Source of the DNA: Azotobacter bryophylli
GTDB lineage: Bacteria; Pseudomonadota; Gammaproteobacteria; Pseudomonadales; Pseudomonadaceae
Assembly: GCF_042643485.1 (NCBI RefSeq)
Contig: NZ_JBHRSJ010000035.1
Coordinates: 310,001 to 374,000 of the forward strand
Reading direction: 5' to 3'
DNA: 64,000 nucleotides
Positions within the stretch are counted from its first letter, which is position 1; every line of letters begins with the position of its first letter. The notes below the pieces were generated by a model. The model ran no database searches. It worked only from the letters and a program-made list of their open reading frames with translations, and was not told the DNA's origin. The translations under genes and the position numbers were made by a program. Positions 48,607 through 56,110 of the stretch are shown piece by piece.

Positions 48607-48776
48607 TGCTGATGATCTATCCAGTACTGCTGGCCTCCAGCACCAGAGAGGGATCTAAACGCATGCGCGGAAAAACAGGGCAGTGCATAACCATAAAAAC
48701 GTCCGAACAGCATGTTAAATCCAATCGCTTTTTCGCCAGTTCGGATATGCGCACACGTACTCATCAACCACCTTAG
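48606..48776 (+). CDS. small basic hypothetical protein, 56 aa, coupled to cro
   Basis: ATG 48606 shares its A with the cro stop (TAATG). The product has a short hydrophobic start (MLMIYPVLLAS) and a basic remainder (TREGSKRMRGKTGQ, then SNRFFASSDMRTRTHQ). The position matches N- or cII-like genes of lambdoid phages, but there is no sequence similarity I can name. The coupling is the main support. Confidence 0.4.
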   Translation: MLMIYPVLLASSTREGSKRMRGKTGQCITIKTSEQHVKSNRFFASSDMRTRTHQPP

Positions 48777-48812
48777 ATCAAGGGGATAGCCCTTTATCTT
48801 CCAGGCACAAAA

Positions 48813-48862
48813 AACCCGGCCTGCAAGCCGGGTTCATCAACTCCGCTCTCTGCAAAGAGCGG
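48813..48862 (+). terminator. two tandem hairpins with the same CTGCAA loop
   Basis: AACCCGGC-CTGCAA-GCCGGGTT (48813-48834) and CCGCTCT-CTGCAA-AGAGCGG (48843-48862) are 8 bases apart. The stems differ while the six-base loop is identical. No U-tract follows. They may be an attenuator or antitermination site in the early rightward leader. Confidence 0.5.
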
Positions 48863-48894
48863 CTTGTACTTCATCGCTTTAAACGGAGCGAAAA

Positions 48895-48990
48895 ATGTCG
48901 CAGTTGAAAAGTAACACCACAGATGTTGTGACGCAACAGAGTAAATCTGCAAATGCTCAGCTGGATCTGAATGCGAGGAAGATTAAATGA
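48895..48990 (+). CDS. 31-aa hypothetical peptide opening the ATGA chain
   Basis: ATG 48895 after CGGAGCGAAAA; polar, MSQLKSNTTDVVTQQSKS start and NARKIK end. Its stop overlaps the next ATG (ATGA), the same style as the seven genes that follow. It may serve mainly to load ribosomes. Confidence 0.5.
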   Translation: MSQLKSNTTDVVTQQSKSANAQLDLNARKIK

Positions 48991-49307
48991 GTGCGCTTTC
49001 CTCTCTGATTCAGACCGTTACGCCAACCTCCACCGCCGAGCTTGATTGGGTTAAGTCAAGGATGACGTCCGTTTCCATAGCTCGCCATAACCTGGCTGCC
49101 GGTATTTCGGCCATTGGCTCCATCATGGCCAAACTGGCCGGCGAAGAAGAGTTGAGCCATAGCGAGGCGTATGGCCTCGGCTGGCTGCTGGAAGAACTCG
49201 GCGACACCCTCCTTGAACTGGAAAACATGGGCACGGCGGCAAGTGATCGCCGGCGCGCGCTCGAAGCAGGGGCGAGGACCCTTGAGCTTCAAGGAGGTGA
49301 GGCATGA
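48987..49307 (+). CDS. hypothetical phage early protein, 106 aa
   Basis: Starts and ends in ATGA overlaps. It is mostly helical: LAAGISAIGSIMAKLAGEEELSHSEAYGLGWLLEELGDTLLELENM, then a basic helix. Such helical, acidic proteins are common after cro in Pseudomonas phages and have no assigned activity. Confidence 0.75.
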   Translation: MSALSSLIQTVTPTSTAELDWVKSRMTSVSIARHNLAAGISAIGSIMAKLAGEEELSHSEAYGLGWLLEELGDTLLELENMGTAASDRRRALEAGARTLELQGGEA

Positions 49308-49603
49308 CAGTCGCTACCAGCTCAGCGCTGGAGGCTAAGGTCTCCGCTGCCTCTATCCAGCAGTTTACCCCCCTAATTTGCTGCGAAACCCAGTTCGCGC
49401 CAGTGGCAGGGCTCACCGTAGAGAACTGTCTGGACGGCAGTAGCAACCTGCTCGCCGGCTGTGAGCACCTGACGCGCTTGATTGTCGATGGCACTCCGGA
49501 AGATGCGAAGCAGTCCGCCTATTGCCTGTCCTTCCTGCTGGAGGGAGCAAGGGCGCTGCTCGACTCCGCCAACACCCAACTGAACAAGAGGGTTAAGCCA
49601 TGA
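49304..49603 (+). CDS. DUF3077-like phage protein, 99 aa
   Basis: ATGA-coupled on both sides. The pattern F(A/G)PVAGLTVENCLDGSSNLLAGCEHL ... QSAYCLSFLLEGARALLDSA resembles the DUF3077 family of Pseudomonas and its phages (a 'C.G......AL..AS.LL' helix pair followed by a second helix). Role unknown. Confidence 0.65.
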   Translation: MTVATSSALEAKVSAASIQQFTPLICCETQFAPVAGLTVENCLDGSSNLLAGCEHLTRLIVDGTPEDAKQSAYCLSFLLEGARALLDSANTQLNKRVKP

Positions 49604-49878
49604 GCAGGACTACCCTCGGAATCACGTTCCGTGCCACCCCGCCGGCTGATCTGGCGAAGAAGGGCAACACCGATGTGCTCTGCACGGTTCAGAACATCGA
49701 TGCCGATCTGGCGCTGGACGGCGCGCTCGATCTGCTGGACGCGGCACGCGGTGGCCTGCTGAACATCGTCGATGAGGAAAACGTCTCTCGCCAGGTGGTG
49801 CTGGTGCTTCATGCCCTGGAGAGCGCAACCGCCCTGGTGCGCGCCGCCTTCGAGGGCGAGGAGGTGGCCAATGACTGA
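49600..49878 (+). CDS. hypothetical phage early protein, 92 aa
   Basis: ATGA-coupled. A short beta start (TTLGITFRATPP) is followed by two helices (ALDGALDLLDAARGGLLNIVDEE, VVLVLHALESATALVRAAFEGEE). The helix pattern resembles the preceding protein, so the two may be ancient paralogues. Function unknown. Confidence 0.7.
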   Translation: MSRTTLGITFRATPPADLAKKGNTDVLCTVQNIDADLALDGALDLLDAARGGLLNIVDEENVSRQVVLVLHALESATALVRAAFEGEEVAND

Positions 49879-50104
49879 GCGCACCGACATCCAGCAACTG
49901 GCCGACCAGGTCGAGAACTGCATCACCGCCATCATCGGCCTGGCCAAGGCGGTTCACGAGGATCTCGCTTTCGAGGGCTCTGACGCTGGACCGCGCATGA
50001 GTACGACCGAGGTGGATGCCATCCACTTCTCGATCATCACCATCGCACAGGTCGCTGGAAACGACCTCGCCACCCTGCTGAACAAGCTGGGGGTTCCGGT
50101 ATGA
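49871..50104 (+). CDS. hypothetical phage early protein, 77 aa
   Basis: ATG 49871 has GAGGAGG upstream and overlaps the previous gene by 8 bases. Two helices (IQQLADQVENCITAIIGLAKAVHEDLAF and VDAIHFSIITIAQVAGNDLATLLNKLGV) form a probable four-helix dimer. Unknown function. Confidence 0.7.
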   Translation: MTERTDIQQLADQVENCITAIIGLAKAVHEDLAFEGSDAGPRMSTTEVDAIHFSIITIAQVAGNDLATLLNKLGVPV

Positions 50105-50262
50105 GCCAGAAGAGCGAGAGGCAGCAGAAGCGTTGGCTGAGCAGCCACGCTGGTTCGTTTGGGGCGATCACCTACAACGCGGACAACTGGCACAACCCGT
50201 TCGAGGTCGAGCGGGCGTGGCCTGAGAACGACCTGAAAGCCGCTGGGGAGGATTCGCTGTGA
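50101..50262 (+). CDS. small hypothetical phage protein, 53 aa
   Basis: ATGA overlap with the upstream gene, and its stop overlaps the GTG of the next. It is basic at the start (MSQKSERQQKRWLSSHAGSF) with an aromatic middle (NADNWHNPFEVERAWPEND). Continuous coupling makes it credible despite its size. Confidence 0.6.
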   Translation: MSQKSERQQKRWLSSHAGSFGAITYNADNWHNPFEVERAWPENDLKAAGEDSL

Positions 50263-51086
50263 GTGATCTGACCGCCATCGGCGGAGGCGCCGTCACCATG
50301 ACCAGCCTGGAACTGGTCGACTTCATCAACGGCCACCGCAGGCAGCAGGCCGAGCTGGCTGGGGCTGAGTTTCCGTCAACGCAACATCCGACACTGCTGC
50401 ATAAGAATTTTCTGGCGAAGGTTCCAGAAGTTTTAGGCGCAGAGACATCGGCTAAGTTTTCAGCCGATCTCCCCGACCGCTATGGGCGTCCTCGCAAGGG
50501 CTACCGCTTCCCCAAGCGCGAGTCCTGCCTGATGGCCATGTCCTACAGCTACGAGCTGCAGGCGGCGGTATTCGATCACATGACCGCCCTGGAGCAGCAG
50601 TTGGCGGCCGTCTTCACCGTCCCGCAGACCCGGGCCGAGGCCCTGCGCCTGGCGGCCGATCTCGAGGAACAGAACGCCCAGCTGATGCTGGAGAACCAGC
50701 AGAAGGCCCTGCGGATCGAGAGCCTGGAGTCGGTCTTCCAGGCCGGCATGACGCCGACGCAGTTCTGCAAGCGCCTCAACGGCGTGAATACCCAGCAGGT
50801 GAATGGCGCGCTTCTGGCCATCGGCTGGATCTACGACGCGGAGCGCGACCCGGAGCGGTCGGCCAAGTACCGGGTGTCTAGTAGGGCTAGGGACAAGTAC
50901 CTGACCGAGGGCGTGATCAGCATCGAGAAGGAGGGCGGCAGTCCCTTCGTGAAGTACACGCTGGTGCTGCTCCAGAAGGGTGCGGCCCGTCTGCACGAGC
51001 TGTACCTGCAGGAGGCGCTGCCCATGAAGGCGGATTGGGACGGGAAATTCACCCATGCCAAGTTCGCCCTGGGAGGCCGGCAATGA
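50259..51086 (+). CDS. Rha-family phage regulatory/antirepressor protein with C-terminal KilAC-like domain
   Basis: 275 residues; GTG 50259 overlaps the previous stop (GTGA). Residues about 12-105 match the Rha pattern (MTSLELVDFINGHRRQ, RGYRFPKRESCLMAMSYSYELQAAVFDHMTALE), followed by a coiled coil (120-160) and a KilAC-like domain (GMTPTQFCKRLNGVNTQQVNGALLAIGWIY). Such proteins act as antirepressors or regulators in lambdoid phages; the DNA or protein target is not evident. Confidence 0.82.
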   Translation: MSDLTAIGGGAVTMTSLELVDFINGHRRQQAELAGAEFPSTQHPTLLHKNFLAKVPEVLGAETSAKFSADLPDRYGRPRKGYRFPKRESCLMAMSYSYELQAAVFDHMTALEQQLAAVFTVPQTRAEALRLAADLEEQNAQLMLENQQKALRIESLESVFQAGMTPTQFCKRLNGVNTQQVNGALLAIGWIYDAERDPERSAKYRVSSRARDKYLTEGVISIEKEGGSPFVKYTLVLLQKGAARLHELYLQEALPMKADWDGKFTHAKFALGGRQ

Positions 51087-51850
51087 GCGTACAAGCCATG
51101 ACCTGGGCCCTGGAACAGAAGGTCGTCAGCGATGCCACGGCGCGCCACGTGCTGTTGTGCCTGGCCAACTACGCCGACAAGGACGGCAAGGCGGCGTTCC
51201 CTTCGGTGAAGAGCCTGAGCGACGACACCGGGCTCTCCGAGCGGACCGTCCGCTACAAGCTCGACTCGCTCGAGGAGGCGGGCGTGATCGTCAGGGGTAA
51301 CCAGGCGATCGCTGCCGCCCACATCGACCGCCATGACCGTCGCCCGGTGGTGTACGACATCGTCATGGCGCGGGGTGCAGGAGCTGCATGCCGTAACGAG
51401 CGGGGTGCAAATGAAGACGCACCGGGGTGCAGCTCACGACAGGACGGGGTGCAAACGAAGACAGAACGGGGTGCAGGAGCTGCACCCAATCCGTCCTTGA
51501 ACCGTCCTTTACCCGTCAATGAACCGTCTTTGTCCGACTTCGACCGGTTCTGGACGCTGTACCCGAAGAAGGTCAAGCGCAAGGACGCGCTCAAGGCCTG
51601 GACGAAACTCAAGCCGAGCACCGAGCTCCAGCAGACCCTGATCGCTGCCCTGGGGAGGCACTGTGCCTCGCAGGACTGGATCAAGCACGGCGGCCAGTAC
51701 ATCCCGCTGGCCAGCTCCTGGCTCAACGGCGAGCGCTGGGAAGACGATCTCAAGCCGGGGGCTGCCGCGGGACAACCGTCGGCCTACACCAACCTGCCCC
51801 AGCACACCCCCGAGATGTACCAGGGAGGCTCCGATGGCCCGCAATTTTAA
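51083..51850 (+). CDS. phage replication initiator (O-like), winged-helix
   Basis: 255 residues; ATG 51083 (GGGAGG upstream, ATGA overlap). The N-terminal winged helix (SVQAMTWALEQKVVSDATARHVLLCLANYADKDGKAAFPSVKSLSDDTGLSERTVRYKLDSLEEAGVI) is typical of phage O-type initiators. A middle region (about 95-135) with repeated RGA/GV-Q units is encoded by iteron DNA. The C-terminal FDRFWTLYPKKVKRKDALKAW domain is found in phage replication proteins that contact the helicase loader. It is followed directly by loader and helicase genes. It should bind the iterons within its own gene. Confidence 0.87.
   Translation: MSVQAMTWALEQKVVSDATARHVLLCLANYADKDGKAAFPSVKSLSDDTGLSERTVRYKLDSLEEAGVIVRGNQAIAAAHIDRHDRRPVVYDIVMARGAGAACRNERGANEDAPGCSSRQDGVQTKTERGAGAAPNPSLNRPLPVNEPSLSDFDRFWTLYPKKVKRKDALKAWTKLKPSTELQQTLIAALGRHCASQDWIKHGGQYIPLASSWLNGERWEDDLKPGAAAGQPSAYTNLPQHTPEMYQGGSDGPQF
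51371..51475 (+). repeat. iteron array, probable phage replication origin
   Basis: CGGGGTGCA occurs at 51371, 51401, 51423, 51445 and 51467, all in the same direction. The last four are spaced exactly 22 bp. Flanks are partly shared (ACRRRA before, AAG/GAAG after). It lies in the middle of the O-like gene, as the lambda origin lies in gene O. Confidence 0.82.
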
Positions 51851-52652
51851 CTTCACCCGTCGTCCGGAAGTGGTGGAGCGCGACGTGCTGCTGACCATCT
51901 GCCCGGTACCGGGGCACGGTGGCTACATGGCCGCCGAGGTCGAGCAGTTCGACGGCTCCTACCGGCGGCAAGGGTGTCCGAAATGCCTCTGGGAGGCCCT
52001 GAATCTTGCTCCGATCGGGAGCGATGCCCGTGCCCAGGCGGCAGCCATGAAACGCGCTGAGCGCGTCAATGCGCTGCTGGTCGGCTCGGGGATCAGTCCG
52101 CGGTTCCGCGAGTGCACGCTGGAGAACTACCGCACGGACGGTGGTAACGCGGCCATGGTCACGGCGCTAGAAACCTGCCGGCAGTACGTCGAGCGGTTCG
52201 AAGAGCACTACGCTGCCGGCCGTTGCCTGCTGCTGCTGGGGAATGTCGGTACCGGGAAAACCCACCTGGCCAGTGCCATGGCTCAGGCGCTGATTCGGCA
52301 GCATCTGGCGGCGGCGGTGATCACCACGGCCGGCGAGGTGATCCGCGTCGCCAAGGAAGCGATGGACCGCAAGGCCGGTTACACCGAGCGCGACGTGTTG
52401 AACGAGCTGGCCGGTTTCGACCTGCTGGTGCTGGACGAGGTCGGCGCCCAGGCGGGCACGGAGTACGAGCGAGGCCTGCTGCATGAGGTGATCGACCGGC
52501 GCTACCAGTCGGTGCTGCCGACCATCCTGATCTCCAACCTGTGCGCCGCGGATCTGGCCAAGTACATCGGCGATCGCGCCCTCGATCGCCTGCGCCAGGG
52601 CGGCGGCCTGAGGGCGGGATTCACCTGGGAATCGCTCCGGAGGCGTGCATGA
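51834..52652 (+). CDS. DnaC-like helicase loader ATPase
   Basis: 272 residues; ATG 51834 behind GGGAGG, overlapping the O-like gene by 17 bases. The N-terminal part has a CxxC pair (about 23-51; TICPVPGHGG, GCPKCLW). The AAA+ domain has Walker A GNVGTGKT (136-143), Walker B LLVLDEVG (197-204) and a sensor 1 ISN in PTILISNLCA. It should place the phage DnaB on the origin. Next gene: the helicase. Confidence 0.92.
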   Translation: MARNFNFTRRPEVVERDVLLTICPVPGHGGYMAAEVEQFDGSYRRQGCPKCLWEALNLAPIGSDARAQAAAMKRAERVNALLVGSGISPRFRECTLENYRTDGGNAAMVTALETCRQYVERFEEHYAAGRCLLLLGNVGTGKTHLASAMAQALIRQHLAAAVITTAGEVIRVAKEAMDRKAGYTERDVLNELAGFDLLVLDEVGAQAGTEYERGLLHEVIDRRYQSVLPTILISNLCAADLAKYIGDRALDRLRQGGGLRAGFTWESLRRRA

Positions 52653-54025
52653 GGGTGGATCTTTACAGCGAAGAGTCGGAGTACGGCGTCATCGGCGCCA
52701 TGCTGCTGCAGGCCGAACTGATCGAGGCGGTGACTGAGCGCCTGGTGGTGGGCGACTTCTACGATCCGGTCTGCCAGGAGCTGTTCCAGCTGATCCGGGC
52801 CTGTCACGAGCAGAGCCTGCCGGTCGACGTGGTGACCCTGTCCGAGCAGAAGCCGATGCTGGCCTGCGGCGAGCGCACGCTCTTCGTGGCAGGCACCATC
52901 GCGAGCAATACCCCGAGCACGGCGAATTGGGAAACCTACGCCAAGATCGTCAAGCAGCGCTCCGTCGCTCGGAAGGTGGTGGCGGCCGCCGACCAGATCA
53001 AGCAGCGCATGGAGGAGGGCCTGTCGCTGGACGAGGTGCTCGCCTTCGGGCAGCAGGCTTGGGTGGAGCTCGAGGCCGAGGGGACGACCGCCCGCAAGGA
53101 GTACCGCTTCATCGGCGAGATCCTCCCGGCGGCCGTCGACGGAATCGATGCCCGCTTCAACCGGCAGGTGATTCTCGGACACGACACCGGACTGACCGAT
53201 CTGGATGGGCTGGTGCCGGGGCTTTGCCCGGGGCACCTGGTGGTGGTTGGCGGCCTCCCGGGCCTCGGTAAAACCACCTTGGGCCTGGGGTTTGCCGAGC
53301 GCATTGCGGTCCAGCACCAACGTCCGGCGCTGGTGTTCAGCCTGGAGATGACGGACGTGGAGTTGGTGAACCGCTCCATCGCCGCGGCGGGCACCGTTCC
53401 GCTCAAGCGGATCAACGAGGGGCATTCACTCGAGGACGGGGACTGGACCGGCATCACCTCGGCCGTCTCCCGGCTCAAGGACGCCCCGCTGATCATCTGC
53501 GACGACGCCTCGCTGACGCTCCGCGGTATCCGGCGCATCGCGCGATCGGTGAAGCGCGAGTATGGCCTGGATGTGGTGGTGATCGACTACATCGGCCTGA
53601 TCGAGGCAGACCAGAAGTCGGGCAGCCGCTATCAGGACGTGACGGAGATCAGCAGGGGGATCAAGCGGCTCGCCAAGGAGCTGGCGGTGCCGATCGTGCT
53701 GCTGGCGCAGCTCAACCGGGGATCGACCAGCCGGCCTGGGAAGAAGCCCACCAAGAGTGACCTGCGCGACTCCGGACAGATCGAGGCGGATGCCGACATC
53801 GTGATCTTGGTCCATCGCGACATGGAAAGCGAGGCCGGGCAGAACGGGGTCACGGAGTTGATCGTCGACAAGAACCGCCACGGCCCGGTGGGGAGCTGCT
53901 TCGTCCAGCACCAGGGCGCCTATCACCGATTCGTCAATCTCGCCGGCCCGCGGGAAGTCAGTCAGGAGGAGGTCGAGATGGGCCGCACCTTCGCCAGCAA
54001 GTTCAAGGGGAGAAAGACCGCATGA
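52649..54025 (+). CDS. replicative DNA helicase, DnaB family
   Basis: 458 residues; ATG 52649 (GGAGG upstream, ATGA overlap). It has the N-terminal DnaB helical domain (1-115), a linker helix, then a RecA-like domain with Walker A GGLPGLGKTT (201-210), FSLEMTDVEL, Walker B VVVIDYIGLIE, QLNRG and a LRDSGQIEADADIVILVHRD segment. It unwinds phage DNA at the fork. A full initiator-loader-helicase set makes the phage largely independent of host DnaB control. Confidence 0.95.
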   Translation: MRVDLYSEESEYGVIGAMLLQAELIEAVTERLVVGDFYDPVCQELFQLIRACHEQSLPVDVVTLSEQKPMLACGERTLFVAGTIASNTPSTANWETYAKIVKQRSVARKVVAAADQIKQRMEEGLSLDEVLAFGQQAWVELEAEGTTARKEYRFIGEILPAAVDGIDARFNRQVILGHDTGLTDLDGLVPGLCPGHLVVVGGLPGLGKTTLGLGFAERIAVQHQRPALVFSLEMTDVELVNRSIAAAGTVPLKRINEGHSLEDGDWTGITSAVSRLKDAPLIICDDASLTLRGIRRIARSVKREYGLDVVVIDYIGLIEADQKSGSRYQDVTEISRGIKRLAKELAVPIVLLAQLNRGSTSRPGKKPTKSDLRDSGQIEADADIVILVHRDMESEAGQNGVTELIVDKNRHGPVGSCFVQHQGAYHRFVNLAGPREVSQEEVEMGRTFASKFKGRKTA

Positions 54026-54324
54026 GTAAGGTAACAGCGGCATTGCCGCGCAAGAGCATGACCGCCCTGGAGCGCCAGTTCCTCAAGATCGCGGGTGAAG
54101 AACTGGCCAAGGTGACGATCGGCGGCCCGCTGGCCCTGGCCACCCTGCTGGACATCGTTGCCAGCTGGCACGCCAGCCGGACGAGTCTCAGCTTTCACGA
54201 CTATGGCAAGTCCTGGCTGCAGGAGGGTAATGCGAAGAACAAGGTGGCCGATCGTTTGCTGCGCGATCTGTTTGGAGTGAGGCCGAAGACGGCAGAGGCT
54301 GGACCGTCTGATTCACGGGCATAA
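54022..54324 (+). CDS. hypothetical phage protein, 100 aa
   Basis: ATGA overlap with the helicase gene. A basic N-terminus precedes a helix pair (TALERQFLKIAGEELAKVTIGGPLALATLLDIVASWHASR) and a tail with KNKVADRLLRDLFGVRP. Unknown family; last gene of the replication operon. Confidence 0.7.
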   Translation: MSKVTAALPRKSMTALERQFLKIAGEELAKVTIGGPLALATLLDIVASWHASRTSLSFHDYGKSWLQEGNAKNKVADRLLRDLFGVRPKTAEAGPSDSRA

Positions 54325-54336
54325 AAAAAGCGACCC

Positions 54337-54406
54337 CCCCGAAGGTAAGGCCGCCCGCTGCAGGGCAATGTTATCACCTCTCACTTGAGGGGTGAAACCT
54401 TCGGGG
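54337..54406 (+). promoter_or_regulatory. structured leader: 10-bp outer stem enclosing two small hairpins
   Basis: CCCCGAAGGT (54337-54346) pairs with ACCTTCGGGG (54397-54406). Inside are GCCC-GCTGCA-GGGC (54353-54366) and CCTC-TCACTT-GAGG (54377-54390), a three-way junction. It ends 10 bases before the ATG at 54417, so it can hide the start of that gene. Confidence 0.5.
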
Positions 54407-54416
54407 AGGGCATCGC

Positions 54417-54710
54417 ATGCGGTGGCGGACGAGACAGTATTTCTGCGAGCAGCAACTGACGCTGGACCTGACGACCGTTGAGGTGGCGCGGGTTCGAGAG
54501 ACATGCGCGATTGGTACGCCGATCACCATTGACGGCGTGACTCGCACCGCCGGGGAGTGGGCCATGCTGCGTGGACTCAAGTGGCAGACCGTGAAAATGC
54601 GCCGAATGAGGGGCAACAGCTGGCGAGAGGCGCTGCGCCCAGGGCTTCGCAGGGTTCGGTGGATGGATGGCTGGTGCCGGGATGGATACCGCCAGGCCTG
54701 CAGTCTGTGA
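54417..54710 (+). CDS. hypothetical protein in the late-regulator (Q) position, 97 aa
   Basis: Start MRWRTRQYFCEQQLTLDLTTVEVARVRE; the middle ITIDGVTRTAGEWAMLRGLKWQTVKMRRMRGNSWREAL looks like a DNA-binding or intron-endonuclease-associated (NUMOD-like) helix-turn-helix. Position between replication and lysis genes is that of Q antiterminators, but there is no direct sequence match. Strongly basic. Confidence 0.6.
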   Translation: MRWRTRQYFCEQQLTLDLTTVEVARVRETCAIGTPITIDGVTRTAGEWAMLRGLKWQTVKMRRMRGNSWREALRPGLRRVRWMDGWCRDGYRQACSL

Positions 54711-54786
54711 GGTCCGGAAGAGCGATGTGGCGATCAGGGGGCTGTCGTCCTGCTGGCTTTCCCGATATGTCGAAGAGGGTTGTCTG

Positions 54787-54828
54787 GCCCATGCAGTCAC
54801 ATAGCGTCCGCCGTGGCACTGCATGGGC
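54787..54828 (+). promoter_or_regulatory. late-unit element 1, with an 11-bp stem
   Basis: GCCCATGCAGT (54787-54797) pairs perfectly with ACTGCATGGGC (54818-54828). The core CAGTCACATAG of the later repeats (56312, 59387) lies at 54794-54804. It precedes the holin gene by about 45 bases. Confidence 0.6.
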
Positions 54829-54872
54829 TCCTATGCGGAGCCGATCATCGACCCCAGCATAGGAAGTACCCA

Positions 54873-55124
54873 ATGAGCGATAACACCAGCACCACGAATG
54901 TCCTGATCGAGGCGGGTAAATCCGCGCCGGCCGTTGCCGCCAGCGGCGTCGTGCTTACCAGCGGGCCGAGCCTGGCGGACCAGGCCAGCATCATCGTTAG
55001 CGCCCTGACCGCGCTCTATGTGTTGGTGCAGTTGGCGTTCCTACTGCGCCGCGAACTTCGCTTCCGTAAAGCCTCGCGCTTGCAGGAGGCGATAAACCAG
55101 CAGGAGGAGGTCGGCACGAAATGA
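54873..55124 (+). CDS. holin-like small membrane protein
   Basis: 83 residues. A polar N-terminus is followed by a weakly hydrophobic segment (APAVAASGVVLTSG) and a clear membrane helix (about 34-56, SIIVSALTALYVLVQLAFLL), then a charged tail RRELRFRKAS...EEVGTK. Immediately before a SAR endolysin (ATGA overlap), it fits a pinholin or holin that triggers lysis. Confidence 0.82.
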   Translation: MSDNTSTTNVLIEAGKSAPAVAASGVVLTSGPSLADQASIIVSALTALYVLVQLAFLLRRELRFRKASRLQEAINQQEEVGTK

Positions 55125-55615
55125 AGGGTCGAATCGCCATCGCTGCGCTGACCATCAGTGCAGCGGCCTTCGCCGGTATCCTGACCCGCGAGGGCTTCAG
55201 CCCCGAGGCCTACCCGGACCCGACCCGTGGCGAATCCCTGCCGACTATCGGCTTTGGCTCGACCTCCGGCGTGCGGATGGGAGACACCATCACGCCGGTC
55301 GCTGCGATCAACCGCAGCCTGCGCGAGGTGACGGAGTTCGAGGGGGCAGTCAAACAGTGCGTTCACGTCCCGCTCTATCAGGCCGAGTACGACGCCTACC
55401 TGGCCCTGGCGCACAACATCGGCCCGGGAGCGTTCTGCGGCTCGACCGTCGTCAAGCGGCTGAACGCTGAGGACTACCGCGGCGCCTGCCAGGCGATCCT
55501 GCTGTTCAAGTTCTCGAATGGCTACGACTGCTCCAAGCCTGGAAACCGGGTCTGTTCCGGGCTATGGGCTGACCGTCAGCGCGTCTACCAGCAGTGCATG
55601 AGCGCACAGCAATGA
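55121..55615 (+). CDS. SAR endolysin (GH24 lysozyme)
   Basis: 164 residues. The N-terminus (IAIAALTISAAAFAGIL, about 5-21) is a signal-anchor-release segment, weakly hydrophobic and Ala/Gly-rich. The catalytic Glu24 is right after it, then Asp33 and Thr42 in YPDPTRGESLPTIGFG, as in R21-type lysozymes. It cuts peptidoglycan after release from the membrane. Five cysteines further on could control activation. It is coupled to holin and Rz by ATGA overlaps. Confidence 0.92.
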   Translation: MKGRIAIAALTISAAAFAGILTREGFSPEAYPDPTRGESLPTIGFGSTSGVRMGDTITPVAAINRSLREVTEFEGAVKQCVHVPLYQAEYDAYLALAHNIGPGAFCGSTVVKRLNAEDYRGACQAILLFKFSNGYDCSKPGNRVCSGLWADRQRVYQQCMSAQQ

Positions 55616-55983
55616 TCTTCCCCGTGGATGGACTGCGCCTGCTGGCCTATGCGGGCCTGGCCGGCGCCGGCTTCGCCTGTGGCTGGCAGATCCGCAACTG
55701 GCAGGCCGACAGCGCGGAGCTCGTCAAGGTCCAGCAGCAGGAACACCAGCGCGCCCTGGTCGCCGACGTGACCCGGAAGACGCTGAGCGCGATCGGGAAT
55801 ATCCGCATCGAGCAGCGGACCATCTACCAGAAGGCCACGAAGGAGGTTCTCCGTGATCCGGTTTATATCAATTGCCGTGTGCCTGCTGATGGTATGCAGC
55901 TGCTCAACACAGCGCGGAGCGGAGCAGATGGACGAGGGGCTGCTGCAGGAGTGCCCGCCGATGGAGGCGATCCCGGCCGCTGA
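55612..55983 (+). CDS. Rz-like inner-membrane spanin
   Basis: 123 residues, ATG 55612 (ATGA overlap). One N-terminal membrane helix (about 6-24, GLRLLAYAGLAGAGFACGW) is followed by a charged helical periplasmic part (VKVQQQEHQRALVADVTRK). The Rz1 gene begins inside it in another frame. Confidence 0.85.
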   Translation: MIFPVDGLRLLAYAGLAGAGFACGWQIRNWQADSAELVKVQQQEHQRALVADVTRKTLSAIGNIRIEQRTIYQKATKEVLRDPVYINCRVPADGMQLLNTARSGADGRGAAAGVPADGGDPGR

Positions 55984-56110
55984 GGACGGTACCGCCCCTA
56001 TGGGAGACGTGGTGAAAGCCGACATCGCCCTTGCCGGCCAGTATGAGGAATGCCGGACGCTGCATAACGGGCTGGTCAAGGCATTGAGGCAGGGAAGCGG
56101 CAAGCATTAG
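55853..56110 (+). CDS. Rz1-like outer-membrane spanin lipoprotein
   Basis: 85 residues; GTG 55853 behind AAGGAGG, out of phase with Rz. Signal peptide with lipobox (LLMVCSC; lipidated Cys about 17), then a Pro-containing linker (QECPPMEAIP). Longer than lambda Rz1. With Rz it fuses inner and outer membranes at lysis. Confidence 0.85.
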   Translation: MIRFISIAVCLLMVCSCSTQRGAEQMDEGLLQECPPMEAIPAAEDGTAPMGDVVKADIALAGQYEECRTLHNGLVKALRQGSGKH

